A stretch of 64,000 nucleotides of DNA from UBA7672 sp963738625 (GCA_963738625.1 CAVTXH010000020.1:186001-250000), one strand, 5' to 3'; counted from the first letter of the stretch, positions 27,094 through 36,667 are shown. The notes: generated by a model not told the origin, from the letters alone. Numbers and translations: made by a program.

Positions 27094-27236
27094 GGACGTT
27101 CCCGGATCTGAAGGAACCCACAGGCTCTCACGGGTGTGCGAAAACCTCAATCGAACGGCCGCGCGCGCAGCCCCGCTTGCACGGCGCGGGGCTTGCTGTC
27201 ATTCATCTTCGCAGCTGCAGCAGGGGCCGTTAACCG

Positions 27237-29222
27237 ATGGCGGACAGCGCCAACACGTCATTCCAGCACGACGCGGACAAGCCGTGGATCTTCCGCACCT
27301 ATGCGGGACACTCGACGGCAGAGGAGTCGAACAAGCTGTACCGGAAGAACCTGAGCAAGGGTCAGACGGGGCTTTCGATCGCCTTCGACCTGCCCACGCA
27401 GACGGCCTATGATAGCGACCACATTCTCGCGAAGGGCGAAGTCGGCAAGGTCGGCGTGCCGGTCGGCCATCTCGGCGACATGCGCCAGCTGTTCGACGGC
27501 ATCCCGCTGGCCGAGATGAACACATCGATGACGATCAACGCCCCGGCGGCGTGGCTGCTGTCGCTCTATGTCGCGTTGGCGGACGAGCAGGGCGCGTCGC
27601 GCAAGGTGCTGCAGGGCACGACGCAGAACGACATCATCAAGGAATACCTCTCGCGCGGCACGTATGTGTTTCCGCCCAAGCCTTCGATGCGGCTGATCGG
27701 GGACATGGTGGCGTGGTGCTATACCGAGACGCCAAAATGGAATCCGCTGAACGTCTGCAGCTATCACCTGCAGGAAGCCGGCGCGACGCCGGAGCAGGAG
27801 CTGGCCTTTGCGCTAGCGACGGCGTGCGCGGTGCTCGACACGGTGAAAGCCGGCGGTCAGGTGCCTGAGAAGGACTTCACCATCGTCTTCAGCCGCATTT
27901 CTTTCTTCGTGAATGCGGGCGTGCGGTTCGTGACCGAGATGTGCAAGATGCGCGCGTTCGTCGATCTCTGGGAAGAGATCGGCCGCCAGCGCTATGGCGT
28001 CTCCGACCCCAAGGCGCTGATGTTCCGCTACGGCGTGCAGGTGAACTCGCTCGGGCTAACCGAGCCGCAGCCGGAAAACAACGTCTATCGCATTCTCATC
28101 GAGGCGCTGGCCGTGACGCTGTCGAAGCGAGCGCGGTGCCGTGCGCTGCAGCTGCCGGCGTGGAACGAGGCGCTCGGCCTGCCGCGGCCATGGGACCAGC
28201 AATGGTCGCTGCGCCTGCAGCAGATTCTCGCCTACGAGACTGACCTGCTGGAATACGAGGACCTGTTCGACGGATCGCATGTTGTCGAAGCGAAGACGGA
28301 GGCGCTGAAGGATATCGCGCGGGCGATGCTCGCCAAGCTCGACGCCAATGGCGGGGCCATCGACAATGTCAACTTCATGAAGACGCAGCTGGTGGAAAGC
28401 CAGCGTGCCCGCCTGGAGGAGATCGAGGCGGGCCGTCAGGTCGTGGTGGGCGTCAACCGCTATGAGACGACCGAGGACAGCCCGTTGTCGGGCGGCGACG
28501 GGTCGATCATGACGGTCGATCATTTCGCGGAGAACCGGCAGCTCGAGAAGCTGAAGGCATGGCGTTCGAAGCGCGACGGCGCGGCGGCGAAGACGGCGCT
28601 GGCGAAGCTTTCAGTTGCGGCGAGCGAAGGCAAGAACATCATGCCAGCTTCGATCGAGGCGGCGAAAGCGGGCGTCACCACCGGCGAGTGGGGCAAGGCG
28701 CTTCGCGACGTGTTCGGCGAGTATCGCGGGCCGACGGGCGTTGCTGTCGTCATCCAGACCGGCGGCGAGGAAGACCTCGAAGCAGTGAAGGCCGATGTGG
28801 AGCGCGTGTCGAAGAGGCTCGGCCGGACGCTGACCTATGTGGTGGGCAAGCCGGGGCTCGACGGCCATTCCAATGGTTCGGAGCAGATTGCGGCGCGCGC
28901 CCGCGCGGCGGGCATGAACGTAATCTACGAAGGCATCCGTTTCACGCCGGAGGAGATCGTCGCCCAGGCGATCGACTCGAAGGCGCACGTCGTGGGGCTG
29001 TCGATCCTGTCGGGCTCTCACCTCGACCTGGTGCGCGACACGGTGCGCATCCTGCGCGAGAAGGGCGTCAGCATTCCGGTCGTGGTCGGCGGCATCATTC
29101 CGGAAGCCGACGCGCTGGCGCTCAAGCAGATGGGCGTCAAACGCGTCTATACGCCGAAGGACTACAAGATCACGCAGATTACTGCCGACGTGGTGAAAGT
29201 GGTCGAGGAAACGATCGGCTAG
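27237..29222 (+). CDS. ecm: ethylmalonyl-CoA mutase
   Basis: The 661-residue, single-chain B12 mutase begins DADKPWIFRTYAGHSTAEES and carries FDLPTQTAYDSDH, both characteristic of the MeaA/Ecm group rather than of methylmalonyl-CoA mutase. The catalytic barrel spans residues about 1-510. The cobalamin domain follows with the DxHxxG motif in GLDGHSNGSEQIA and SILSGSHLDLV. It rearranges ethylmalonyl-CoA to methylsuccinyl-CoA in the ethylmalonyl-CoA pathway, directly after the product of ccr is epimerised. The gene stands alone. Its stop overlaps that of the converging SGNH hydrolase gene by four bases. Confidence 0.95.
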   Translation: MADSANTSFQHDADKPWIFRTYAGHSTAEESNKLYRKNLSKGQTGLSIAFDLPTQTAYDSDHILAKGEVGKVGVPVGHLGDMRQLFDGIPLAEMNTSMTINAPAAWLLSLYVALADEQGASRKVLQGTTQNDIIKEYLSRGTYVFPPKPSMRLIGDMVAWCYTETPKWNPLNVCSYHLQEAGATPEQELAFALATACAVLDTVKAGGQVPEKDFTIVFSRISFFVNAGVRFVTEMCKMRAFVDLWEEIGRQRYGVSDPKALMFRYGVQVNSLGLTEPQPENNVYRILIEALAVTLSKRARCRALQLPAWNEALGLPRPWDQQWSLRLQQILAYETDLLEYEDLFDGSHVVEAKTEALKDIARAMLAKLDANGGAIDNVNFMKTQLVESQRARLEEIEAGRQVVVGVNRYETTEDSPLSGGDGSIMTVDHFAENRQLEKLKAWRSKRDGAAAKTALAKLSVAASEGKNIMPASIEAAKAGVTTGEWGKALRDVFGEYRGPTGVAVVIQTGGEEDLEAVKADVERVSKRLGRTLTYVVGKPGLDGHSNGSEQIAARARAAGMNVIYEGIRFTPEEIVAQAIDSKAHVVGLSILSGSHLDLVRDTVRILREKGVSIPVVVGGIIPEADALALKQMGVKRVYTPKDYKITQITADVVKVVEETIG

Positions 29223-30061
29223 CTGCCGAGCAGCTTTTCCAGCGCGGCGGCGATCGCGGTCATGCCCTTGGCGTTCGGATGGTATTGCGCGCCGGCGACG
29301 GGCGCTTCGGGCCTGGGATAGCCGTACATCCACGGATCTTTCGAACAAGCGTCGTGGCCTTTAGAAAGGGCCGAGGCCTTGAGAATGTCTGCGCCGTTGT
29401 CGGTTGCCGCTTTGGCTGTGATGGCGGCGAGGCGGCGTGCGATCTCGCGAACGGCGTCGGCTTCCGCGGCGCTCAGCGGCGTGCCGGCGCATGTGCCTTT
29501 GGCGGGAAGCACGGCGAGATAGTCCACGAAAACGAGGCGCGCCGCGGGCGCGCGGCGGCGCACCTCTTTCGCGATGTGATCCATACGCGCGGCGAGGCCG
29601 GCATACGTCTCATCGGTGGGCGCAGGCGGGATCGGGTTGCAGGCGGCGGCCGCGCCGGACACAAGCGCGAGGCCAGCGCAGGAGGCGGCCGTGAGGCGCC
29701 CGATATAGCTTACATCGTTGCCGCCGATGGTGATGGTGACGAGGCGGGTGTCGGCATCGACGGCGTCGAGCTGGGGCGGGATCGTGTTGCGCGGCCCGGT
29801 GAGGTGGAGCGTCGTGCCGCCGCTGCAGCTGACATCGACAAGGGCGAGGCCTTTTCGCCTTGCGAGCTGGTGCGCGTAGTTGGCGTCCGAGCGCATGCAG
29901 GGGGCAGGCGTGGCATCGACATAGGCAGGAATGCCGGGGCCTGCCGCGAACGAGCTGCCCATGGCGACGTATTTCGATCCAGGCGACAGCGCGGGCGCCG
30001 TCGTGCAGCCCGCAAGGACGAAGCATGCGAATGCGGCGGCGCGATGGATGGTGCTGGCCAT
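29219..30061 (-). CDS. SGNH/GDSL hydrolase lipoprotein
   Basis: A GGGGAGA site precedes ATG 30061. The 280-residue product has a lipobox (CFVLAGC), block I GSSFAAGPG with the nucleophile Ser, block III ITIGGNDVS with Asn, and block V YHPNAKG with the catalytic His. Spacing matches secreted SGNH lipases/esterases of the actinobacterial type. It hydrolyses ester bonds outside the cytoplasm. Several cysteines (CMRSD, DVSCSGG, SCAGL, ACNP, GTCAG, DACS) could form three disulfides, as in that group. Confidence 0.87.
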   Translation of the reverse strand: MASTIHRAAAFACFVLAGCTTAPALSPGSKYVAMGSSFAAGPGIPAYVDATPAPCMRSDANYAHQLARRKGLALVDVSCSGGTTLHLTGPRNTIPPQLDAVDADTRLVTITIGGNDVSYIGRLTAASCAGLALVSGAAAACNPIPPAPTDETYAGLAARMDHIAKEVRRRAPAARLVFVDYLAVLPAKGTCAGTPLSAAEADAVREIARRLAAITAKAATDNGADILKASALSKGHDACSKDPWMYGYPRPEAPVAGAQYHPNAKGMTAIAAALEKLLGS

Positions 30062-30088
30062 AGGCGTCTCCCCTGCAAGCGGCTCCGG

Positions 30089-30502
30089 CTATGCCGCTTC
30101 GATCTTCAGCTGCTGCGCCCCTTCCCAGAGGCACATCTTCCCGAGCTTCGCGAGGTCTTCCATCGGCGAGGTGACCGTCACGAAGTGGTTGCCGGCGAGC
30201 TGGCCGACCTTGCTGGCGAAGCGCACGCCGCCATAGCCGAGCAGGATTTCCGTTTCGCTGAGCCCGCCTGGATAGAGCAACATCTGGCCGGGCGCCGGGA
30301 AGCTGGTCTGGTTTTCCGCCGGCACGCCCATGTCAGTGTCGCCGAGCGGAATCCACACGGCCTCGCCGCTCCAGCGCACGTGGATGACACGCTGGCTGTA
30401 GGGTAGTAGCCGTTTGAATATCTCGCAGGTTTTCGGCGCCAGCTGCATCTCGAAGTGCGCCTGAAAAACGAAGGGGCCGGCGGTGATGCGAAGCTGGCTC
30501 AT
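30089..30502 (-). CDS. DUF3830 family protein
   Basis: AGGAG precedes ATG 30502. The 137-residue protein shows MSQLRITAGPFVFQAHFE, APKTCEIFKRLLPYSQRVIHVRWSGEAVWIPL (read as two segments) and LLYPGGLSETEILLGYG, features of DUF3830, a cyclophilin-like fold family of unknown activity. It has no signal peptide. It is divergent from a GNAT gene across 85 bases. Confidence 0.75.
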   Translation of the reverse strand: MSQLRITAGPFVFQAHFEMQLAPKTCEIFKRLLPYSQRVIHVRWSGEAVWIPLGDTDMGVPAENQTSFPAPGQMLLYPGGLSETEILLGYGGVRFASKVGQLAGNHFVTVTSPMEDLAKLGKMCLWEGAQQLKIEAA

Positions 30503-30587
30503 GGTGCTCCTGCTTGAAGCATGCTGTAGCGATTCTTGACGATCGGTGCAGTAGCACGCCTTGGCGCGGGGGTGTATCGGGCGGGCC

Positions 30588-31178
30588 ATGAAGTTCGAGC
30601 CCGTCATTCTGGAGAACGATTTCGTCCGGCTGGAGCCGCTGGACGAGCGGCATCGCGAGCCGTTGCGGGTTGCAGGGAACGATCCGGACCTGTGGCGGTT
30701 CGCCAATGTGAATCTCGACAACACGGATTTCGATTCCTGGATCGATCACCGGCTGTCGGAGGTCGAGAAGACCAACGATCTCACCTGGGCAGTGTTCGAC
30801 AAGCGATCGCAGGGCTATGCGGGTTCAACGAGCTATCTCGCAGTCGTGCCTGCCCACAGACGCGTCGAGATCGGCTGGACCTGGTATGGCAAGGCGTTCT
30901 GGGCGGGGCCGGTGAACCCGTCGTGCAAGCGCATGCTGTTTGCACATGGTTTCGAGGCGCTGGGGCTCAATCGCATCGAGCTGAAGCTCGATGCGCGCAA
31001 TGCACGCTCGTTCAAGGCGATCGAGCGACTGGGCGCGAAGTTCGAGGGCGTGCACAGGTCGCACATGGTGCGACCGGACGGACGCCTGCGAGACACGGCA
31101 TGGTTCAGCGTGATCCGCGAGGAATGGCCTGCCGTGCGCAACGGGCTGGATGCAAGGCTGGAGGCGTTCGCTGGTTGA
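30588..31178 (+). CDS. GNAT family N-acetyltransferase
   Basis: ATG 30588 begins MKFEPVILENDFVRLEPLDE, typical of RimJ/RimL-like acetyltransferases. The 196-residue product has the acetyl-CoA region around NPSCKRMLFAHGFEALGLNR, then IELKLDARNARSFKAIERLG, the conserved 'D..N..S..AI..LG' helix. It acetylates an amino group on a protein or small molecule. The substrate cannot be told. Confidence 0.88.
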   Translation: MKFEPVILENDFVRLEPLDERHREPLRVAGNDPDLWRFANVNLDNTDFDSWIDHRLSEVEKTNDLTWAVFDKRSQGYAGSTSYLAVVPAHRRVEIGWTWYGKAFWAGPVNPSCKRMLFAHGFEALGLNRIELKLDARNARSFKAIERLGAKFEGVHRSHMVRPDGRLRDTAWFSVIREEWPAVRNGLDARLEAFAG

Positions 31179-31346
31179 GCACAGCGTCATTTACCGCGCA
31201 GTTGCTGCAACGCTCCGCGGGGCGCAGGGCCATCTTTAACCTCTGCACACTTTTCCCCGGGGAGTGCGCGCCTCGCAAAAGGAGATTCGCGGACGGCGGT
31301 TGAGGCTTACTTTTTCGAGAAGCCGTGCAGGCCAGAATCAACGGCG

Positions 31347-31877
31347 CTATTCAGCAGATACCGGTACGGAAGGCTTGCGGCTGGAGCATCCGGCGGCGGC
31401 TTTACGGACAACCCGCAGCTCTGTCATCAGAGATGTCCAGCGAGCCGCGCCAATGGCGTCTACCAGTTCAGCCTGGACACTTGTCCAGGCGGGCGTCGCG
31501 CGGTCGAGGCGGGCGCGGCCGGACACCGTCAGGCTGAGGAGGCGCTGGCGACGGTCGGTTCCACGCTCGACGGCGATCAGGCCTTCGTCGGCCAGCGGAC
31601 GGATGGCGCGGGGAACGCCGGAGGCGTCCATGCCCAGCGTTTCCGCAAGCAATCCAACGGTCATGGGGCCAAGCTGTCCCAGCGTCATCATCAAATTGAA
31701 CTGGTGCCCTGTAAGGCCGTGAGGCGCCAGCGCCGGGTCATAGGCGGAAACCACTGCTCGGGATGCGCGAGCCACATGGCGCAGCACGCAGGCTTCCGGC
31801 GTCAGCGGCGAAGTAAGCTCGTCGGTTAATGGTTGCTTCACGGCGCCGACGGCCCGTGAACCGAATTGGTCCGGCAT
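31347..31877 (-). CDS. MarR family regulator
   Basis: ATG 31877 (MPDQFGSRAVG) is used. The 176-residue product has a MarR winged helix: LTGHQFNLMMTLGQLGPMTV, LAETLGMDASGVPRAIRPL and wing ERGTDRRQRLLSLT. The inverted repeat ATTGCC-N6-GGCAAT lies 14 bases upstream of its start, so it is probably autorepressed. The EamA transporter gene upstream on the same strand ends 72 bases before the start; it may or may not be co-regulated. Confidence 0.85.
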   Translation of the reverse strand: MPDQFGSRAVGAVKQPLTDELTSPLTPEACVLRHVARASRAVVSAYDPALAPHGLTGHQFNLMMTLGQLGPMTVGLLAETLGMDASGVPRAIRPLADEGLIAVERGTDRRQRLLSLTVSGRARLDRATPAWTSVQAELVDAIGAARWTSLMTELRVVRKAAAGCSSRKPSVPVSAE

Positions 31878-31890
31878 GATAGCACTATCC

Positions 31891-31908
31891 ATTGCCCCGG
31901 GAGGCAAT
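31891..31908. promoter_or_regulatory. MarR-type operator
   Basis: Perfect 6-base arms ATTGCC and GGCAAT around a 6-base centre, just upstream of the MarR start codon. Confidence 0.6.
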
Positions 31909-31949
31909 CCTGATCCCTACTATTGCAGTAACGGGGCGAGCCTTGCCCG

Positions 31950-32822
31950 TCAACGTCGCCCTGCAAGCCATACGCCCACGAGGACCAGGGCCGCGCCGGC
32001 AAGCTGGACCGGCGTCAGAGCTTCGCCAAAAAGCGGCCAGGCGATCAGCGCGGCGGCTACCGGCTGGATAAGCAACAGTACGCCCGCGATCGCCGCGGGG
32101 GTCCGGCCAACGCCAGCGATGATGAGGCCCTGGCCGAGGACGTGGGCGACGGTCGCAAGAAAAAAAGGAATGATGAGCCAGGTCCAGTCGGGCGGATCGA
32201 GCCGCTCGTGCTTCACCATCGCGGCTATGGTCGAGACAATGAGCGTGGTCGCAGTTGACCAAAACAGCACGTTCATCGCGTGCTCGGTGCGTCGCGCCAG
32301 CTTGGCGACGAACAGGTAGAGCCCGACCATCAGCGCAGCCGCCAGCGCTAGCAGATCGCCCTGCAGCGCGCCCGCGTCTTCGCTCTCTGCGCCGCGTGAC
32401 AGGAGAAGTGCGCCGGCCAGCGCGACGCCAATGGCGAGCGGCCAGAGTTTCGCGGGCCGTTCCTTCAGCGCGATCCACGCAACGAGTCCGACCGCGGCAT
32501 TGCCGAGGTTGACGATGAAGGTCGCGTTGGCGACCGAGGTCATGATCAGCGAGGCGTGCCAGAAAGCGATGTCGAGGCCGAAGAAGGTTCCTGCGATCAG
32601 CGCAAGCATCGAAGGCCGGCCAAGTTTTCCGCCCTGCGCGTAGATCACTGCGGCGATGAAAGGCAGGGCGAGGAGGAAGCGCCAGAACGCGGTCGCCTGC
32701 GGTGCGAATTCCGAGAGCCGCAAGCCGATCGGCGCGAAGCCGATTGCGATTGCGCCTGCCGCCAGCATCGCCGGGCCGATCCAGGAGCGCTGTGGCGCGA
32801 GGGTTTCCGTGGGCGTGGTCAA
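31950..32822 (-). CDS. EamA/DMT family transporter
   Basis: The only workable start is TTG 32822, which overlaps the gluQ stop as TTGA, so translation is probably coupled. The 290-residue product has ten predicted membrane helices in two EamA halves (residues about 15-145 and 160-288), with the usual helix pattern around AFWRFLLALPFIAAV and IQPVAAALIAWPLFGEALTP. It likely exports a metabolite or amino acid. The substrate is unknown. Confidence 0.87.
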   Translation of the reverse strand: MTTPTETLAPQRSWIGPAMLAAGAIAIGFAPIGLRLSEFAPQATAFWRFLLALPFIAAVIYAQGGKLGRPSMLALIAGTFFGLDIAFWHASLIMTSVANATFIVNLGNAAVGLVAWIALKERPAKLWPLAIGVALAGALLLSRGAESEDAGALQGDLLALAAALMVGLYLFVAKLARRTEHAMNVLFWSTATTLIVSTIAAMVKHERLDPPDWTWLIIPFFLATVAHVLGQGLIIAGVGRTPAAIAGVLLLIQPVAAALIAWPLFGEALTPVQLAGAALVLVGVWLAGRR

Positions 32823-33691
32823 GAAGACAATCCGATGCGCGCGCGAATCTCGGCGGGTGTTACGCCATCTGCGCGCAGCGACGCGAGGGTGAGGGAACGG
32901 TCGCGCTTGGCATAGCGCTTTCCATCCGGACCTGTCAGCAGGCGATGGTGGCGATAGACCGGTGTTGGCAGGCCGAGCAGTCTCTGCAGCAACACATGGA
33001 CATGGGTCGATGCACGCAAGTCCTCGCCGCGAATCACATGCGTCACGCGCTGCAACGCATCATCGTGCACGACGGCGATGTGATAGCTCGCCGGCGTATC
33101 CTTGCGTCCGAGAATTACATCGCCGTGAGATTCAGGGTGCGCAGCGACAATGTGTTCTTCGTTCGATCCTGTGAGTTGTTCGACGAAGACCAGCCGCGCG
33201 AAATCTTCGCCTAGCAGGTCTTGTGAATATCTCATCGAGAGTCGCCAGGCATAGGGCCGGCCCTGCGCCAGTCTCGTCTGCTCCTCGTCCTCGCTTATCG
33301 GACGAGCGGGTCCCTTGTAGACGACTCCATCCGGACCTTCGCCTTCGCCGTGCGGCGCCGATGCTGACTGCTCAGCGACCTCCTTGCGTGTGAGGAAGCA
33401 GCGATAGAGCACGCCAAGCTCGCGCAGCCTGTCCAGTGCGGCAGCGTAGTCGGTGAGGTGCTCCGACTGGCGGCGCACCGGATTTTCCCAGGTCAAGCCG
33501 AGCCAGGCGAGGTCGTCGCAAATCGCTTGCTCGAACTCCGGGCGCGAGCGCGTTGCGTCGATGTCCTCGATGCGCAACAGGAATTTCCCGCCGGCCTTAC
33601 GCGCAATGTCAAAAGCGGTGAGCGCCGAATAGGCGTGGCCGAGATGGAGAAGGCCGGAGGGGCTGGGCGCAAAGCGTGTGACGAAGCTCAT
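32819..33691 (-). CDS. gluQ: glutamyl-Q tRNA(Asp) synthetase
   Basis: The 290-residue protein is a truncated glutamyl-tRNA synthetase catalytic core: FAPSPSGLLHLGHAYSAL holds the HIGH-type motif, RIEDIDATRSRP follows, and KRYAKRDRSLTLAS holds the KMSKS-type loop. The anticodon-binding domain of GltX is absent, as in YadB/GluQ enzymes, which attach glutamate to queuosine in tRNA(Asp). The length fits GluQ (about 290-300). A GAGGCG site precedes ATG 33691. It is followed at once by the EamA gene. Confidence 0.93.
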   Translation of the reverse strand: MSFVTRFAPSPSGLLHLGHAYSALTAFDIARKAGGKFLLRIEDIDATRSRPEFEQAICDDLAWLGLTWENPVRRQSEHLTDYAAALDRLRELGVLYRCFLTRKEVAEQSASAPHGEGEGPDGVVYKGPARPISEDEEQTRLAQGRPYAWRLSMRYSQDLLGEDFARLVFVEQLTGSNEEHIVAAHPESHGDVILGRKDTPASYHIAVVHDDALQRVTHVIRGEDLRASTHVHVLLQRLLGLPTPVYRHHRLLTGPDGKRYAKRDRSLTLASLRADGVTPAEIRARIGLSS

Positions 33692-33714
33692 CGCGCCTCG
33701 GCAACTCTTGCGGC

Positions 33715-35664
33715 TTACGGCTTCAGCGGGCCGGGCGGCGAGTGGACCGTCTTGGCGTTGAACTCGGAAAGCAGCTGAGCCGGCGTCGCCGCGCCATTGC
33801 GGATGTCGTCACGCGCCATGATGTCGGCGATCGACACCGGCTTTGCCGGTTTCATCGTGAACTTCACCTTGCCGCCCTTTTCGATGAAGGCGCCGAATGG
33901 CGTGATGAGGTCCTTGAATCCCGGCGCGACCTGGGCCGACTGGTCGGCCGCCATGTAGACGCCGGCGCTCGCCATGGTGCGCAGGCTTTCGGGCGTGGCG
34001 TTGGCGAAGAAGGCGACGCCCCCGGTCTGCTCGGGCGGCAGGGTTTTGCCGATCTCGGCTGTCAGGGCGAAGATCTTCTCGAGCCCGCCTACATCGGCGA
34101 CGTTCAACTCGAACGCCTTCAGCGTCGACGCCTTCTGGAAGAGGGTGGAGATTTCGTCGCCCTTGGCAGTCTCGAAGCCGCCGGGGATGAGGTCCGACAC
34201 GCCTTTGAAGTTGGGGAAGCCGCCATCGTATTTGATGTCGAAGCGGAGGTACTTGTCGACGCCGAACGCGCCGTCGACCACCGCCGCGCCCGAGGTTGGG
34301 TTCCAGTCCCAGCCGAACGCGTAGTCCATCGAGGGTTTGTCGAGGCCGTACTTTACGAGGATCTGCATAATCTCGGGTGGGATGGGCGATGCCGGCGGCG
34401 CGGCGGGATCGCCGGCGGCGGGTGCGCCGATCCCCGCCTGCTCGACATCGGCCGCAAAATCCATAAGCGCCTTAATGTCGTAGCTCACGTCGTTCGCAGA
34501 CATGCGCAGCTTGGTCGGGATGAACCAGTGCCATTTGCGGGCGTCGATCGTGGTCTCGCCGACCGAATAGATGTTGTGGCCGTTCAGCGTGAAATGCTGG
34601 TTTTTCATCGTGAAGAGGCCGTAGCTCATCAGGTCCGCTTCGGTGCGCGGCGGCCATTCGCCCCTGACCAGGTAGCCAGCCAACTTGTCGAGCTTCATGC
34701 CTTCGATCGAGAAGTAGTCGATCCCGCCCGCGATCTTCATCTCAGGCATGGCCGCGCCTCCAGCGGCTGCCGCTGCGCCGGTCGGCGCATTCATGTCGAA
34801 TGCGAGTCCACGCATAAAGGCGGCGTCCGTATCGGAGCCGCGCCAGCCGCGCATTCCGTAGGCGTCGGCGGAGAAGTTCATCGCCACCTTCTCGCCAGCC
34901 TGGGTCATCGCGAACTGACCCTTGAATTTCTCCACGAACGCAGTGTCGACGCCGAACGAGCGCGACACGGCCATATAGGTCTGCAGCACCGGCATGATGC
35001 TGGCGAACTCGTTTTCAGGCGGCAGCTGAGCGAGCTTCAGCTCGTAGGGGCGCAGCTTCACGTCGTCGAACACGAGTCGGCCGATGCTGAACTCGTAGTC
35101 ATCGAGCTTGGTCTGCATGCTGCCGGAGACTTCGGCGGCGACTTCGGGAGGAAGCCGCGCCGTCACGGTATCTTCGATCGCGCCGGTATAGGCGTCCATA
35201 GCCGGCCCCATCAACGTCTCGAGACCGAAGACCGACGTTCCCGTCGCCTCGATCCTGCGAGCCAGATCGCCTGTCTCGGTCAGGCGCTGGCCGCCGAGGC
35301 GCGCCTTGGCGAATTCGGCGTTGAAATTCCACAGCCGCAGTTCAGAAATGTTGAGGCCGATCTCCGGCATGTCGGCGGGGGTGAGCTTCACATTCTTGAG
35401 CACAGTCGCGCCTGTCGCCGCGTCGAAGTCGAGCGAGGCCCAGGTGAGGCTTACCGCCTTGGGCAGCGCATCGCGCACCGAGGCGACATCCGCGGCGCCC
35501 TTGGCTTCGAGCTTGAACGGTTCGGCGGCCAGTTTCTCGATGCGTTTTTCGACTTCGGCCGCCGTGGTCTTCACCGGCGCGAGCGCGCCGGACTTGGCGG
35601 TGTCGCAGCCCGAGATGACCGCAGTGGCCGCGATGGCCGCGATGGCGAATTTTAGTGCACGCAT
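33715..35664 (-). CDS. large lipoprotein, unknown function
   Basis: GGAGGGG lies upstream of ATG 35664. The 649-residue product has a lipobox (TAVISGC) and a beta-rich body with repeated amphipathic strands (for example LEAKGAADVASVRDAL, TVLKNVKLTPADMPEIGL, FSIGRLVFDDVKLRPYEL) and a Pro/Ala-rich break near residue 420. It was not assigned to a family. The many 'VKL.P..M' strands recall long beta-groove or AsmA-like envelope proteins, but this is only an impression. It is upstream of gluQ on the same strand with 23 bases between. Confidence 0.7.
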   Translation of the reverse strand: MRALKFAIAAIAATAVISGCDTAKSGALAPVKTTAAEVEKRIEKLAAEPFKLEAKGAADVASVRDALPKAVSLTWASLDFDAATGATVLKNVKLTPADMPEIGLNISELRLWNFNAEFAKARLGGQRLTETGDLARRIEATGTSVFGLETLMGPAMDAYTGAIEDTVTARLPPEVAAEVSGSMQTKLDDYEFSIGRLVFDDVKLRPYELKLAQLPPENEFASIMPVLQTYMAVSRSFGVDTAFVEKFKGQFAMTQAGEKVAMNFSADAYGMRGWRGSDTDAAFMRGLAFDMNAPTGAAAAAGGAAMPEMKIAGGIDYFSIEGMKLDKLAGYLVRGEWPPRTEADLMSYGLFTMKNQHFTLNGHNIYSVGETTIDARKWHWFIPTKLRMSANDVSYDIKALMDFAADVEQAGIGAPAAGDPAAPPASPIPPEIMQILVKYGLDKPSMDYAFGWDWNPTSGAAVVDGAFGVDKYLRFDIKYDGGFPNFKGVSDLIPGGFETAKGDEISTLFQKASTLKAFELNVADVGGLEKIFALTAEIGKTLPPEQTGGVAFFANATPESLRTMASAGVYMAADQSAQVAPGFKDLITPFGAFIEKGGKVKFTMKPAKPVSIADIMARDDIRNGAATPAQLLSEFNAKTVHSPPGPLKP

Positions 35665-35752
35665 GGAGTGTCCCCTCCGTCGCTGTCGCGGCAGAAATAG
35701 CGCGATGTGAGTGGGAAGGCGAGTAGCCGGGGCTAGCCGGACTGCGGGAGGA

Positions 35753-36556
35753 TCAGTTCTGCTGGCCGCGCAAGGCGTCCCAGGTGCGCGACGGGCTCAA
35801 CATGGCGCGGAAGTAATCGCGGTTGGAGTCGACCAGCGCCTTAGGCATGTCGGGACCGGCGAGCTTTTCGGCTTCGTCGAACTTACCCTGGATGCCAAGC
35901 ACGAGAACCAGGTTCTGTTTGACGCGCAGGTCAGAGTCAGGGAGCGCGATGGCCTTGCGCAACGTTTCCTCGGCGAGGCCCGGCTTGCTGTCGAGCGCGT
36001 AGGAAAGGCCGAGGTTGGACAGGATCTTAGGATTGTCCGGGGAGAGGGCGAGCGCACGCTTGTAGTAGTCCTGCGCCGCCGGATGCTGGTCGAGCGAATC
36101 CATCGTGACGCCGACGATCGAGAGGAAGCGCCAGTCGCTCTGGCCTTCGCCTTCGGCGCGCGCGAGCGCCTGGGCTGCGTCCTCGGCCTTACCCTGATCG
36201 AGCGAGGCCTGGGCGTAGATCATGGTGAGTTCGACATCGCCCGGCTTCAGCGTCAGCGCCTGGCCGGAGACTTCGGAGGCGCGCGGGCTGGAGCCGATGG
36301 CGCGCAGGGCGCGGGAGAATTTGAGGGCGGCTTCGTATTCGTTCGGGTTCTTGTCGTACTCGTTCGTCCAGAACTTCGCCTGGGTCAGCAGGTCCTGCCG
36401 CTGAGCGGCGTCGCGTTCGGCGCGCGAGGCGGGAAGGATGGGCGATGCGGCAGCATCTATCATCGCCTTTTCCGTCGTGGTCGGAGGCGGAGCGATGAGG
36501 CAGCCGGACAGCAGCGAAACCAACGCGACGGCGGAAAGAGAGCGCATTGCGGACAT
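35753..36556 (-). CDS. TPR lipoprotein, TadD-like
   Basis: ATG 36556 (MSAMRSLSAVALVSLLSGC) gives a signal peptide with a lipobox; ATG 36547 is an in-frame alternative. The 267-residue product has five or so tetratricopeptide repeats, for example AALKFSRALRAIGSSPRASE, YKRALALSPDNPKILSNLGL and EETLRKAIALPDSDLRVKQN. This fits the TadD pilotin-like proteins of Flp pili or another envelope scaffold. No other tad genes are in the window, so the link is uncertain. Confidence 0.8.
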   Translation of the reverse strand: MSAMRSLSAVALVSLLSGCLIAPPPTTTEKAMIDAAASPILPASRAERDAAQRQDLLTQAKFWTNEYDKNPNEYEAALKFSRALRAIGSSPRASEVSGQALTLKPGDVELTMIYAQASLDQGKAEDAAQALARAEGEGQSDWRFLSIVGVTMDSLDQHPAAQDYYKRALALSPDNPKILSNLGLSYALDSKPGLAEETLRKAIALPDSDLRVKQNLVLVLGIQGKFDEAEKLAGPDMPKALVDSNRDYFRAMLSPSRTWDALRGQQN

Positions 36557-36667
36557 GGCGGCGGCTGCTCCTGGTGTGTTACCGGATTCTTGACGCGCGC
36601 CGTCTAAAGGGTTCGTTAAGACCAGTTTCCAGACCTTACCAAGTGCGCCAATTCGCAGGGATTTCCG

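Noticed and set aside
28559..30406. A 615-codon + frame crossing the end of ecm and the SGNH hydrolase
   Set aside because: It overlaps two genes with full sets of conserved motifs and has none itself.
33742..35655. A 637-codon + strand frame opposite the large lipoprotein
   Set aside because: The composition (His/Arg/Glu-rich) is that of a mirror frame; the reverse-strand gene has a signal peptide, lipobox and ribosome site.
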